Shown here: one piece after another, positions 43,465 through 51,720 of the stretch
Position numbering within the stretch: the stretch's first letter is position 1
Layout: the number at the start of each line of letters is the position of its first letter
Assembly (NCBI RefSeq): GCF_024168045.1
Contig: NZ_CP100126.1
Coordinates: forward strand, 699,501-763,500
Reading direction: 5' to 3'
DNA from: Dorea longicatena
Lineage (GTDB): Bacteria; Bacillota; Clostridia; Lachnospirales; Lachnospiraceae
DNA length: 64,000 nt
Translations under genes and position numbers: made by a program
Notes under the pieces: model-generated
The model's database searches: none
Seen by the model: the letters and a program-made list of their open reading frames with translations, nothing else
What the model was told of the DNA's origin: nothing

Positions 43465-44227
43465 TTATACCAGAACCTATCGAAGAATTGAGGCAGATAA
43501 AAAGAAATGTGTTCTGTATATTGTCATACTGCTCCTGCTTGGTTTTCTGCTTATGTGGACTCAGATCGATGATCTGACCAGGATGATCTGTAAGATATGT
43601 GCCGGTGTTTTAAAGAAATATGAACCGCATATGTATGTTGGAATCCGTTCAGAAACGTATCCTCTGTTTGGAAAAATCAGCTATCTCAGTGCAGAAACCG
43701 TATATCCGGGAATACAGATAAGCCTTATAAATGCAGGAATTTCTCTTGGAGTGATCATTCTGCTGGCGGGACTTCCATGGAAGGGTCGCCCTCTTGCTAT
43801 ATATCTGATTCTGTGCAGTGCGATTCATCTGATAAACAGTCTATGGTTTGTGTTTGGGGAAAAATATTTTCCGTATACTTTAACCGTTTATTCAAAATTA
43901 TATATGCTTCAGGAAATTGGCATATGGGTGATGTTTTTTGTTATGACAGTTATGGTCACCGGAATAATAGGAGACAGGGGAGTGATCTATAAGCTTTTGA
44001 CACTTCTTGCGATAATGTTGTATTCCATTGTATTTGGGACCGTTCGCTATGCGATCTTTATCTGGCTGTTGTACAGATTTTCTGTGATCTATATGGCGTT
44101 TTTCTATTTTATGATAGGTCCTATGTTTGACTTTTTGTATCTGGTTATGATTTATGCAGTGTTTGTCAACCGCATGATCGGTGTTTACGATTCAAGGAAG
44201 GGAAAGGGGGTATGGAAATGGTCGTAG
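43442..44227 (+). CDS. Uncharacterised integral membrane protein of the polysaccharide operon
   Basis: 261 aa from the ATG at 43442 (AGGAGGGGG upstream, inside the previous gene). About seven membrane segments; the first spans VLYIVILLLLGFLLMW, followed by an extracytoplasmic loop of about 50 residues (KKYEPHMYVGIRSETYPLFG). Further spans include ISLGVIILLAGLPW, YLILCSAIHLINSLWFVF and GPMFDFLYLVMIYAVFV. I do not recognise the family; exosortase and EpsG-like motifs were looked for and not found. Its overlap with the glycosyltransferase gene suggests a subunit of the export complex. Confidence 0.7.
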   Translation: MKEKKVIDYTRTYRRIEADKKKCVLYIVILLLLGFLLMWTQIDDLTRMICKICAGVLKKYEPHMYVGIRSETYPLFGKISYLSAETVYPGIQISLINAGISLGVIILLAGLPWKGRPLAIYLILCSAIHLINSLWFVFGEKYFPYTLTVYSKLYMLQEIGIWVMFFVMTVMVTGIIGDRGVIYKLLTLLAIMLYSIVFGTVRYAIFIWLLYRFSVIYMAFFYFMIGPMFDFLYLVMIYAVFVNRMIGVYDSRKGKGVWKWS

Positions 44228-45492
44228 CTATTATGAAAGGTTATATTATTTTTGTTATTATTCTGATGCTTCTGTACACAGCCAGACATTTTTATTTTAC
44301 AATTGTAAGACTTCTGGGCAGGCAGCGTTTCTATTACAATGATATTCTTACAGACAGGATGAAAAGTATTTCCGTACTGATTCCTATGCATAATGAGGAG
44401 CAGGTGCTTTCCAACGTGCTGGATTCTCTGCTGCAATGTGAGTATGACAGGGACAGACTTGAAATTATTCCGATTAATGATAATTCTATAGACCGCACAA
44501 GGGAAATGCTGGATGAATATCACAGAAAGTATGAGTTTATACGTCCCCTTCACAGAGACTGTCCGGACAGAGGAAAACCGGTGGGTCTGAATGATGCAAT
44601 GAAGCTGGCAAAAGGAGAGATCATCATTGTATTTGATGCAGATTACAGACCTGCCAGAAACATGCTGAAACAGATTGCGCTGGGATTTGAGGATCCGCAG
44701 GTAGGTGCAGTCATGGGGCGGGTGATACCGTACAATACCAACACAAATATGCTGACCAGACTTATTAATCTGGAACGGTCCGGAGGATACCAGGTAGATC
44801 AGCAGGCAAGATATAACCTGAAAACAATTCCGCAGTATGGCGGGACAGTAGGAGGATTTCGCAAAGATTTTCTGTTAGAAACAGGTGGCTTTAATCCAAA
44901 GGTTCTGGCAGAAGATACGGAACTTACATATCGGCTTTTTACCAATGGATGGAAGGTTGTATACGCTAACTCGGCGGAATGTTATGAAGAGTCTCCGGAA
45001 AGCTGGAATGTGAGAGGCAGACAGATCAGACGCTGGTCAAGAGGTCATAATGAAGTATTGTTCCGCTATCTGATCCCTACGCTCACAACTCCCTATATGG
45101 GACTGTTTCAGAAAATAGATGGCTTGTTTCTGCTTTTTATCTATGCGGTACCGGTATTTCTGCTGGTGGGATGGGTAGTTTCCCTTGGATTATTTTTCCT
45201 GGGTGAAATGCAGATATTCAGTGGCTGGTGGGTTATATTGTTTTTGGGAATTTATAATTCCCTTGGAAATTTTGCACCATTTTTTGAGATAGGTACCTCG
45301 CTTATCATAGACGGACTTCCAGGAGAGGCATTGCTTCTGCCTCTTATGATGTTTAACTTTTTCTTCTATATGTGGAATATCTCTCTGGGATTCTGGGATG
45401 CAGTGGTAGATACTGTTACCGGAAGAGGTGTGAAATGGGATAAAACAGTGCGGTTTACTGTGCAGAAAACGGAAAAGGAGGCTGAAAAATGA
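44212..45492 (+). CDS. Processive family 2 glycosyltransferase (PgaC/BcsA-like synthase)
   Basis: 426 aa. One N-terminal membrane span (IMKGYIIFVIILMLLYTA), the catalytic domain, then four C-terminal spans, the layout of synthases that polymerise and extrude polysaccharide. Motifs: SVLIPMHNEEQVLSNVL, IPINDNSIDRT, the DxD-like FDADYRP, the acceptor LAEDTELTYR and the processivity motif RGRQIRRWSRGH (QxxRW). UDP-GlcNAc 2-epimerase in the same operon points to an N-acetylhexosamine polymer (GlcNAc or ManNAc). The start is 44212 or the ATG at 44218; AAGGGAAAGGGGG precedes both. No PilZ domain for c-di-GMP is attached. Confidence 0.9.
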   Translation: MEMVVAIMKGYIIFVIILMLLYTARHFYFTIVRLLGRQRFYYNDILTDRMKSISVLIPMHNEEQVLSNVLDSLLQCEYDRDRLEIIPINDNSIDRTREMLDEYHRKYEFIRPLHRDCPDRGKPVGLNDAMKLAKGEIIIVFDADYRPARNMLKQIALGFEDPQVGAVMGRVIPYNTNTNMLTRLINLERSGGYQVDQQARYNLKTIPQYGGTVGGFRKDFLLETGGFNPKVLAEDTELTYRLFTNGWKVVYANSAECYEESPESWNVRGRQIRRWSRGHNEVLFRYLIPTLTTPYMGLFQKIDGLFLLFIYAVPVFLLVGWVVSLGLFFLGEMQIFSGWWVILFLGIYNSLGNFAPFFEIGTSLIIDGLPGEALLLPLMMFNFFFYMWNISLGFWDAVVDTVTGRGVKWDKTVRFTVQKTEKEAEK

Positions 45493-47186
45493 AAGTATGG
45501 ATTTTGATTTTTGTCTGTATGTTCTCTATGCCTCTGTTGGTTGCAGTATTGCATTTCAGGATGAGAAAAGGGCAGATTCTGAAAATAAGGCAGGATTATG
45601 TGAAAAATGCCAGATATTTTGGAAGAAGCTTTTCTGCTCTGGTGGAAAAAGCCCTTCCGGAAATGAAGAATGGTATGATCATGCTTTCAAGACAGGAAAA
45701 GGTGTTGGAAACAGATGGAAAACAGGAGTTTGTGCAGCCTGAGATTGAAGATCTGATCATTGCCAGAAATACCATCTTCTGTCCGCAGCAAGAGGATTTA
45801 CATTTCCAAAAAGAAATCTACAGTGAAAAGGATGCGTTGTTTGTGAAAGAGAACATACGACTCCGGGCTGTATACAGCAAAAAAAGACTGCTTTTCGGAA
45901 ATAAGATTCGGCTTCTCAGATGGGCGGACGCAGAACATGCAGTTGCAGTTTATGATGAATGTGATCTGGGTGAAAGGGTATCAAGCGGAGAACAGCTTGT
46001 GATAGGCTTTGATAATATTTTTCATAGTCTGTATGCACCTGTGATCCGTCTGGGACAGCGTCCGGAGGAACTTGACCGGTTTATGGAAGAACGTGATCCC
46101 AGGATATTTCGTATGCCGGTAATGAACAGGTATGAATATAACAGGCATTACATAGATGATGACATGGTTACAGAAAGTGGGACAGTTCCTTATACGATTA
46201 TTTCCCGTGGGGATATAAAGGTGATAGAGGACATTATCCTGCAGGGAGATATTCACAGTGATGGAGCTGTGAGGATCATGGAAAATGCATCGGTGCTTGG
46301 AAATATTTTCGCAGAGAATGATATACTTCTGGAAAAAAATGCAACAGTGCTTGGAAACATTTTTACACAGGGTAACATTATATTTGAAGAAGATGCCAGT
46401 GCAGGTCAGCCGGATAAGATTATTTCAGTTGTTGCCCGCGGAACAATAACATTTTATGGCGGTAATTATGTTTATGGATATGTGGTTTCAGAGGGTGGTG
46501 GAAAAATCTTGAAATCGGACAGAGAGGTATTGGGAGAGTATTGTTTTCCTGAAGAACCTGTTCATGAAGAAAAGATTACTTTCCGGGATCTGTCGGAATA
46601 TGAAAATGTTGATTTTCAGGGATTTCGAGGAGATATATATGTAAAAGAAGCGATTATTCCTGAAGGTGCATCAGTCATTCCGAAGAGTCAGTTTTTTGAA
46701 TGCAGAAGTCTTGAAAAGGTGTATCTGCCGGAGAGCGTTTCTGTTATTGAGGACTATGCATTTGCTGACTGTCATGTGCTGAAAGTATGGGAAAGCATAG
46801 AAAAGCTTTCGCTGAAATCTGTAGGGATATCAGCTTTCGAAAACTGTTATGCACTGGAATTTGTAAGTCTTCCGGATTCCCTGACTGTGATTGGAGGAGC
46901 TGCATTTGCGGAATGCGTGTCTGTTAATAAACTGATATTTTCAGACACCTCACTGTTAAAGAAAATAGGTGATCATGCTTTTCGCGGGTGTAGAAATCTG
47001 AAAGAGGTATATCTGCCGGACAGTGTGGAATATGTGGGAGTCAGTGCATTCAGAGATTGTAGTTCTCTTGAACAGATTTCGGTATCAGAGAAAATAAAAA
47101 ACCAGCCGGGTATTGCAGAATTGGAGAAAAATTGCCCAAACGCCAGGATCAGGTTCAGGGAGGTGAATTCAGTTGAAAAAGAATAA
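45489..47186 (+). CDS. Bactofilin-like / BspA-type LRR hybrid membrane protein
   Basis: 565 aa, starting in an ATGA overlap with the synthase gene. One N-terminal membrane segment (WILIFVCMFSMPLLVAVLHF), then a domain of about 200 residues without clear relatives, then a right-handed-repeat segment (about 235-330; ISRGDIKVIEDIILQGDIHSDG, ASVLGNIFAENDILLEKNATVLGNIF) like polymer-forming bactofilins, and from about 370 BspA-type leucine-rich repeats (ECRSLEKVYLPESVSVIEDYAF, NLKEVYLPDSVEYVGVSAF). This fusion suggests a scaffold at the membrane for polymer secretion. I know no family with exactly this order. Confidence 0.75.
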   Translation: MKVWILIFVCMFSMPLLVAVLHFRMRKGQILKIRQDYVKNARYFGRSFSALVEKALPEMKNGMIMLSRQEKVLETDGKQEFVQPEIEDLIIARNTIFCPQQEDLHFQKEIYSEKDALFVKENIRLRAVYSKKRLLFGNKIRLLRWADAEHAVAVYDECDLGERVSSGEQLVIGFDNIFHSLYAPVIRLGQRPEELDRFMEERDPRIFRMPVMNRYEYNRHYIDDDMVTESGTVPYTIISRGDIKVIEDIILQGDIHSDGAVRIMENASVLGNIFAENDILLEKNATVLGNIFTQGNIIFEEDASAGQPDKIISVVARGTITFYGGNYVYGYVVSEGGGKILKSDREVLGEYCFPEEPVHEEKITFRDLSEYENVDFQGFRGDIYVKEAIIPEGASVIPKSQFFECRSLEKVYLPESVSVIEDYAFADCHVLKVWESIEKLSLKSVGISAFENCYALEFVSLPDSLTVIGGAAFAECVSVNKLIFSDTSLLKKIGDHAFRGCRNLKEVYLPDSVEYVGVSAFRDCSSLEQISVSEKIKNQPGIAELEKNCPNARIRFREVNSVEKE

Positions 47187-48312
47187 AACCGCAGAACTGT
47201 TTTTTGTTTTATTCATTTTGGCTGTAATGTCTGTGGGAATTTTTATCCTCCAGAATGGAATGGAAAAATTGCAGAATGTTAAGCGGCAAAGCGTATATGT
47301 TCCGGAAACAAGAGATTTGTATAATAATTATGGCTTAAAAAATGACCAGTCTCTTTCAAAAACCAAAATTCTGGAAACACAGGATCAAGTGATTTATACG
47401 GATCGCATCTTTAATATAAATCAGATTTCTGAGGATCAGATTTCATATGCGGCAGATATTATGAAGGCATTGCAGGAAAAGAGTGGAAAAGATGCTTATA
47501 TTATGCCGATACCGGAAAGAGCAGTATTTGAAAGCGGATATGAAAATGAAAAGGAAAAATACAACAATTTTACAGAGAAACTGGAAGCCTCTTTTACAGA
47601 TCCTTCTGTAGTTTTAAATCCGTTGTCTGAACTGGAGAAACATCAGTCTGAATATCTTTATTTCAGAACTAAAAATAGCTGGACAATGCGTGGGGCATTT
47701 TACGGGGCGCAGGTGATTTTTGGAGAACTTGGATATGATAAGGAAAACCTGAATGCTTACCGGGAATATGTTTTTGGAGTTTTTGATGGAAACCTTCTTT
47801 TGGAAGCGTCAGAAAAGTATACAGCAGACGAAATAAAGAAAGATATAACAGACATGGAACGGGATCCGTTCTATATTTATATCAATGGTTTAAATCCCAA
47901 TTGCGAAGAATTGACCTTTGAAAATAAAGAAGGACAGAAGCAGACATTAAAAAGACAAATGATACAGTTTAATAGCAGCGGAAATCGGGCAGTTATCGGC
48001 ACGGATTATGAGCATAGCATAGTGGAAGGAAGAGGAAAGGGACAGCGAAAGGGAAATCTTCTTCTTATTGCAGATACAAGAGGAAAGATGATGATCTCTT
48101 ATCTTTCAGAGGTTTTTGAAAAGGTTTATGTGTCTAATATTTATGAGGATGCAGATCTGATACAGAATCTGGATGAAATACTGGAAAAATATAATATCGA
48201 ATATATTGTATGGGCACAGGATGTTGCTGAAACAGGAAATATGTCCCATATGATGGCATTGAATCCACTTTTAAAGGAAGGGGGAATGTCTGATGTCAGA
48301 ACTGATCCTTAA
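47173..48312 (+). CDS. DHHW/AlgJ-like SGNH protein with degenerate motif
   Basis: 379 aa from a TTG overlapping the previous stop, with AGGTG upstream. A single membrane anchor (FFVLFILAVMSVGIFIL) is followed by an extracytoplasmic domain: the start RDLYNNYGLKNDQSL, TDRIFNI, SYAADIMKALQEKSGKDAYIMPIPERAVF, then YLYFRTKNSWTMRGAFYGAQVIF, which aligns with the DHHW/AlgX-AlgJ motif yyrtDhHWt-GAy, and LLLIADTRGKMMISYL, like the SGNH block I (GDS replaced by ADT). Both catalytic motifs are changed (KNSW for DHHW), so acetyl transfer to the polysaccharide may be lost and the protein may just bind it. Confidence 0.65.
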   Translation: MKKNKTAELFFVLFILAVMSVGIFILQNGMEKLQNVKRQSVYVPETRDLYNNYGLKNDQSLSKTKILETQDQVIYTDRIFNINQISEDQISYAADIMKALQEKSGKDAYIMPIPERAVFESGYENEKEKYNNFTEKLEASFTDPSVVLNPLSELEKHQSEYLYFRTKNSWTMRGAFYGAQVIFGELGYDKENLNAYREYVFGVFDGNLLLEASEKYTADEIKKDITDMERDPFYIYINGLNPNCEELTFENKEGQKQTLKRQMIQFNSSGNRAVIGTDYEHSIVEGRGKGQRKGNLLLIADTRGKMMISYLSEVFEKVYVSNIYEDADLIQNLDEILEKYNIEYIVWAQDVAETGNMSHMMALNPLLKEGGMSDVRTDP

Positions 48313-48886
48313 GGGAACTGACCTGTTTATGAAAAAAACAGGAAGTGCTGACAAGCTTCACATAAGCGGAAATACAGAAAGAATACTATTTCTGATCATT
48401 GGGATCCTGCTTGTTTTTGCAGGAGCTAAGGTGTATCGTCTGATTGCTTCTTTTATAATGTTCTGGGCAGTGACGATTGCTCTATGTACTGTTATGAACG
48501 GAAAATCAGATTGGGGAACGATTGTAACTGCATTTACAATACTTGGATGTCTGATGGGATATATGGCATTTAAGTGGGACACGGCAGATTCCATGATCTT
48601 GTCTGCTATGACTGCTGCGGCAGTTGTATGGATGTGTTATCCGCTCTGGTGGGTTGCAGTTATTTCTGCTGTAGGAGTTGCAGCTGCAGCGGCGTTTTTC
48701 CCTCTGGAGGGAGCAATCCTTTCTTCTGTTGCAGTGGGGATGTTCCTTCTTCATGAGACGGGAGTCAGATATGTGGTTTTGCTGACAGTATGCGGACTTC
48801 TGCTCCAGATAATTCTGTTTGAACGAAAATCAGAGAGGGGGCGTAAGATTTGGAAACGGTTTTTCGTAAAGAAATCAAATATCTGA
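48293..48886 (+). CDS. Small polytopic membrane protein (DUF4203-like)
   Basis: 197 aa from an ATG with GGGGGAA upstream, 20 bases inside the previous gene. About seven short membrane segments after a 25-residue polar head: RILFLIIGILLVFAGAKVY, LIASFIMFWAVTIALCTV, TIVTAFTILGCLMGYMAF and so on, ending in a basic tail (ERKSERGRKIWKRFFVKK). The pattern with small residues resembles TMEM198/DUF4203 proteins. No function known; it overlaps the VTC gene by 37 bases and so is part of the coupled operon. Confidence 0.65.
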   Translation: MSELILKGTDLFMKKTGSADKLHISGNTERILFLIIGILLVFAGAKVYRLIASFIMFWAVTIALCTVMNGKSDWGTIVTAFTILGCLMGYMAFKWDTADSMILSAMTAAAVVWMCYPLWWVAVISAVGVAAAAAFFPLEGAILSSVAVGMFLLHETGVRYVVLLTVCGLLLQIILFERKSERGRKIWKRFFVKKSNI

Positions 48887-49530
48887 TCAGCCGCGGAGAA
48901 GCCATGATTCTTCAACAGAAGCTGGATAGCATTATGGAAAGAGACATTCATGGAGAAAATGGCAGATACTTTATTAGATCTCAGTACTATGATTCCATAG
49001 ACGATCAGGATTTATGGGATAATCTGGATGGAATGTATGAAAAAAGGAAGATCCGTTTAAGAATTTATTCACTGAATGATTTATCTGCAAAGCTGGAGTT
49101 TAAATGTAAAAACGGATTTGACGGAGTGAAATATTCTATACCCATCAGCCGTGAACAGGCACTTCGGATGGAACAGGGAGATGCGTCATTTCTTCTGGAA
49201 TATGAAACAGAGCTGGCTATGAGACTGTATTTGCGGATTACACAGGGCTGTTATCGTCCGAAGACGATCATAGATTATCAAAGGCTGGCATTTGCTTATC
49301 CGGCAGGTGATGTAAGGATTACTTTTGATACAGATATCAGAGGGGCTTTATATCCATATGGTCTGTTTGAAAATGTGGGAACAGATGCGCTGGGAAGTAC
49401 AGAGCAGGTACTGATGGAAGTAAAATATACAGGATTCCTGCCGGACATGATCGCAGAGATTTTGAAAAAAACAGATGAGCTGTCCACCAGCCACAGTAAA
49501 TATTCCAGAGCCAGAATGAGATGGCTGTAA
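48850..49530 (+). CDS. VTC-domain (polyphosphate polymerase-like) protein
   Basis: 226 aa from a TTG with AGAGAGGGGGC upstream. The triphosphate-tunnel fold of VTC polyphosphate polymerases is indicated by FRKEIKYLISRGEA, YFIRSQYYDSID, the basic strand YEKRKIRLRIY, AKLEFKCKN, TIIDYQRLAFAYP, MEVKYTGFLPD and STSHSKYSRARM; basic and acidic residues alternate along the tunnel. In yeast the domain makes polyphosphate from ATP. In bacteria it often occurs beside DUF4956 and CotH genes, as here (the two following genes). Its substrate in a polysaccharide operon is open. Confidence 0.87.
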   Translation: METVFRKEIKYLISRGEAMILQQKLDSIMERDIHGENGRYFIRSQYYDSIDDQDLWDNLDGMYEKRKIRLRIYSLNDLSAKLEFKCKNGFDGVKYSIPISREQALRMEQGDASFLLEYETELAMRLYLRITQGCYRPKTIIDYQRLAFAYPAGDVRITFDTDIRGALYPYGLFENVGTDALGSTEQVLMEVKYTGFLPDMIAEILKKTDELSTSHSKYSRARMRWL

Positions 49531-49590
49531 GTTTTGTATACGGCAGATTGGAAATAGTTGATAAACCGGATGCCGGGATTGGAGAAAGAG

Positions 49591-50271
49591 ATGAGAGAAT
49601 TTATTGTAGAAAATTTAACAAATACAGAAGCACTGAGCGTGACTGTGATTTTAATGAATAATATAATCGCACTGATTGTTTCCTTTTTTATTATGTTTAT
49701 ATATAAAATTTCTTATGTGGGAACTGCATACAGTAGGAAATTTAATATTTCAATCGGAACGATTACAATTATTACAGCTATGATCATGAGTATCATTAGT
49801 AATAATATTGCATTATCCCTTGGTATGGTTGGTGCTCTTTCTATCATAAGATTTCGTACTGCTGTAAAGGATGTAAGAGATGCTACATATATTTTCTGGG
49901 CAATCGCAGCAGGTATTGGCTGTGGTGTATCTCAGTATGCGCTTATTGTTATTGGTTCAGCTTTTTTACTTCTTTTTCTTATTATTACAAGGAAAGGGTT
50001 CACATCTTGTAATAAACTGATGGTTGTTCAGGGAACACCTGACTGCTTACATAAAACAGAGGCAGCAGTAGACAGCTTTTTTTCTGGAAAAGTACATATT
50101 TCTATGAGAAATGTTACAGAGAACAGCTTTGAACTGGTCTATTCTATTGGAGAGGGAATTCTGGATAATGCTGCAAAACAAAATCAGATGGATATTTCAG
50201 AGAAACTGATTAAAATTGATGGTGTGAAAAGGGTAAATATAGTTGACCAGAAGGATGAACTTTCGCAGTAA
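49591..50271 (+). CDS. DUF4956 membrane protein
   Basis: 226 aa from the ATG at 49591 with GGAG 6 bases upstream; the TTG at 49558 adds 11 residues and lacks a ribosome site. Four membrane segments (VILMNNIIALIVSFFIMFIY, SIGTITIITAMIMSII, FWAIAAGIGCGVSQYALIVIG) flank the conserved GMVGALSIIRFRTAVKDVRDATYIFWAIA core, the signature of DUF4956. A cytoplasmic C-terminal ferredoxin-like domain of about 70 residues follows. The family regularly sits with VTC and CotH genes; its function is not known, but a membrane channel or anchor for the VTC enzyme is a fair guess. Confidence 0.88.
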   Translation: MREFIVENLTNTEALSVTVILMNNIIALIVSFFIMFIYKISYVGTAYSRKFNISIGTITIITAMIMSIISNNIALSLGMVGALSIIRFRTAVKDVRDATYIFWAIAAGIGCGVSQYALIVIGSAFLLLFLIITRKGFTSCNKLMVVQGTPDCLHKTEAAVDSFFSGKVHISMRNVTENSFELVYSIGEGILDNAAKQNQMDISEKLIKIDGVKRVNIVDQKDELSQ

Positions 50272-50299
50272 AAAAGCTGCTTGACTGAGAGGTGTTGCT

Positions 50300-51718
50300 A
50301 TGAAAAGGATAGGACGTATCCTTTTATGTATTCTGATGATAACAGTTCTCTGTGGAATATCCATTGTGGGAAATTTTGTTGTGAAGTCAGAAAATAAGTC
50401 AAAGGAAAAAAAGAGAACTGTTATCACAAAAGAAGAAATGAAGGAGTGGGCTGCACCGGACGAAGAGACGCTGAAATATTATGATCTGGGAAAGTTCTCT
50501 ACTACACTTCCGGTAATCTATATGAATACAAAGGGCCAGCAGATCCTGAAGGAAAATGTAATCTGTGGAAATATTGCTTTGTTGGATGGAAACGAAGAGG
50601 CACAATCTGTTTCTGCGGTTCCCAATTCTATATATCGTGCTACGATTAAATACAGAGGTGCCTCTTCTTATAGTAAATTTGATAAAAAACAATATCGCAT
50701 TAAGTTTTACAAAAATAGTAAAGAGAATGAAAAAAAAGTGTCACTTGCAGGAATGGGAGCAAACAGTGAATGGGTGTTAAATGGTCCTTATCTTGATAAG
50801 ACACTGATCAGAAATAAATTGGTATATGATCTGGCAAGAGAATTAAATGGATGGGCTCCGGACACTCGGTTTGTGGAATTGTTTGTCGATGGAAAGTATC
50901 AGGGAGTTTATCTGGCGGTAGAACCTGTAACAAACGGAGAAAGCAGATTGCGTCTTGCAGAATTTGGTCTGTTGTCGGGAGAAACTGCATATGTGGTAAA
51001 CAGAGACAGGATCGATACGGGAACTGAAGAAATAGAAACATGGGGAAAGACGAAAGGATATACCTATAACGCTCTGTATATAAGATATCCATCAAAAAAT
51101 AAAATAACGGAAAAACAAAAAGAATATATAAAAAATGATATCTCTGAATTTGAACAGGTTCTATATGGAGAGAATTTCAAGAATAAAAGAAGCGGCTATC
51201 AGGAATACATCGATATGGATAATTGGGTAGATTATTTTATTATCAATGAATTTGCCATGAATTATGATGCTGGTAATCTTTCTACTTATGTGTATAAAGA
51301 ACTGGGAGGAAAGCTACAGCTTGCTGCATGGGATTTTAACAATGGATTTGATAATTATCAGTGGTTTCATACAGAAACAGATCGTCTTTATACAGTGGAA
51401 AATTCATGGTTTGACAGGCTGTGGCAGGACGAAAATTTTAGAGAACATGTTTGTGAAAGATATGTGCAGCTGCGTAAAACCACACTATCTGATGAACATA
51501 TTGCTGACAAAATAGCATCTTATCAGGAGGAACTGGGAGATGCTGTGGACAGAAACTTTAAAGTGTGGGGATATTCTTTTAATGAGCCTCTGTTGGCCGG
51601 AACTACTAAGGAGGGCACGTCGAGAGATATCAGAAGCTATGAAGAAGCTATGAAACAGCTGACAGATACTATCCGCGAAAGACTGGCGTATCTGGATAAA
51701 GAACTGGGGGGAAATTGA
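50300..51718 (+). CDS. CotH-kinase family protein
   Basis: 472 aa. N-terminal membrane anchor (IGRILLCILMITVLCGISIVG), then the CotH domain outside: IYRATIKYRGASSYSKFDKKQYRIKF, GMGANSEWVLNGPYLDKTLIRNKL, VELFVDGKYQGVYLAVEPV, DMDNWVDYFIINEFAMNYDAG and the metal-binding LAAWDFNNGFDN. CotH of Bacillus phosphorylates a spore-coat protein; bacterial relatives are secreted kinase-like enzymes. Here it would act on the cell surface, perhaps phosphorylating the polysaccharide or a surface protein. It lies between DUF4956 and the epimerase gene in the same operon. Confidence 0.9.
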   Translation: MKRIGRILLCILMITVLCGISIVGNFVVKSENKSKEKKRTVITKEEMKEWAAPDEETLKYYDLGKFSTTLPVIYMNTKGQQILKENVICGNIALLDGNEEAQSVSAVPNSIYRATIKYRGASSYSKFDKKQYRIKFYKNSKENEKKVSLAGMGANSEWVLNGPYLDKTLIRNKLVYDLARELNGWAPDTRFVELFVDGKYQGVYLAVEPVTNGESRLRLAEFGLLSGETAYVVNRDRIDTGTEEIETWGKTKGYTYNALYIRYPSKNKITEKQKEYIKNDISEFEQVLYGENFKNKRSGYQEYIDMDNWVDYFIINEFAMNYDAGNLSTYVYKELGGKLQLAAWDFNNGFDNYQWFHTETDRLYTVENSWFDRLWQDENFREHVCERYVQLRKTTLSDEHIADKIASYQEELGDAVDRNFKVWGYSFNEPLLAGTTKEGTSRDIRSYEEAMKQLTDTIRERLAYLDKELGGN

Positions 51719-51720
51719 GA

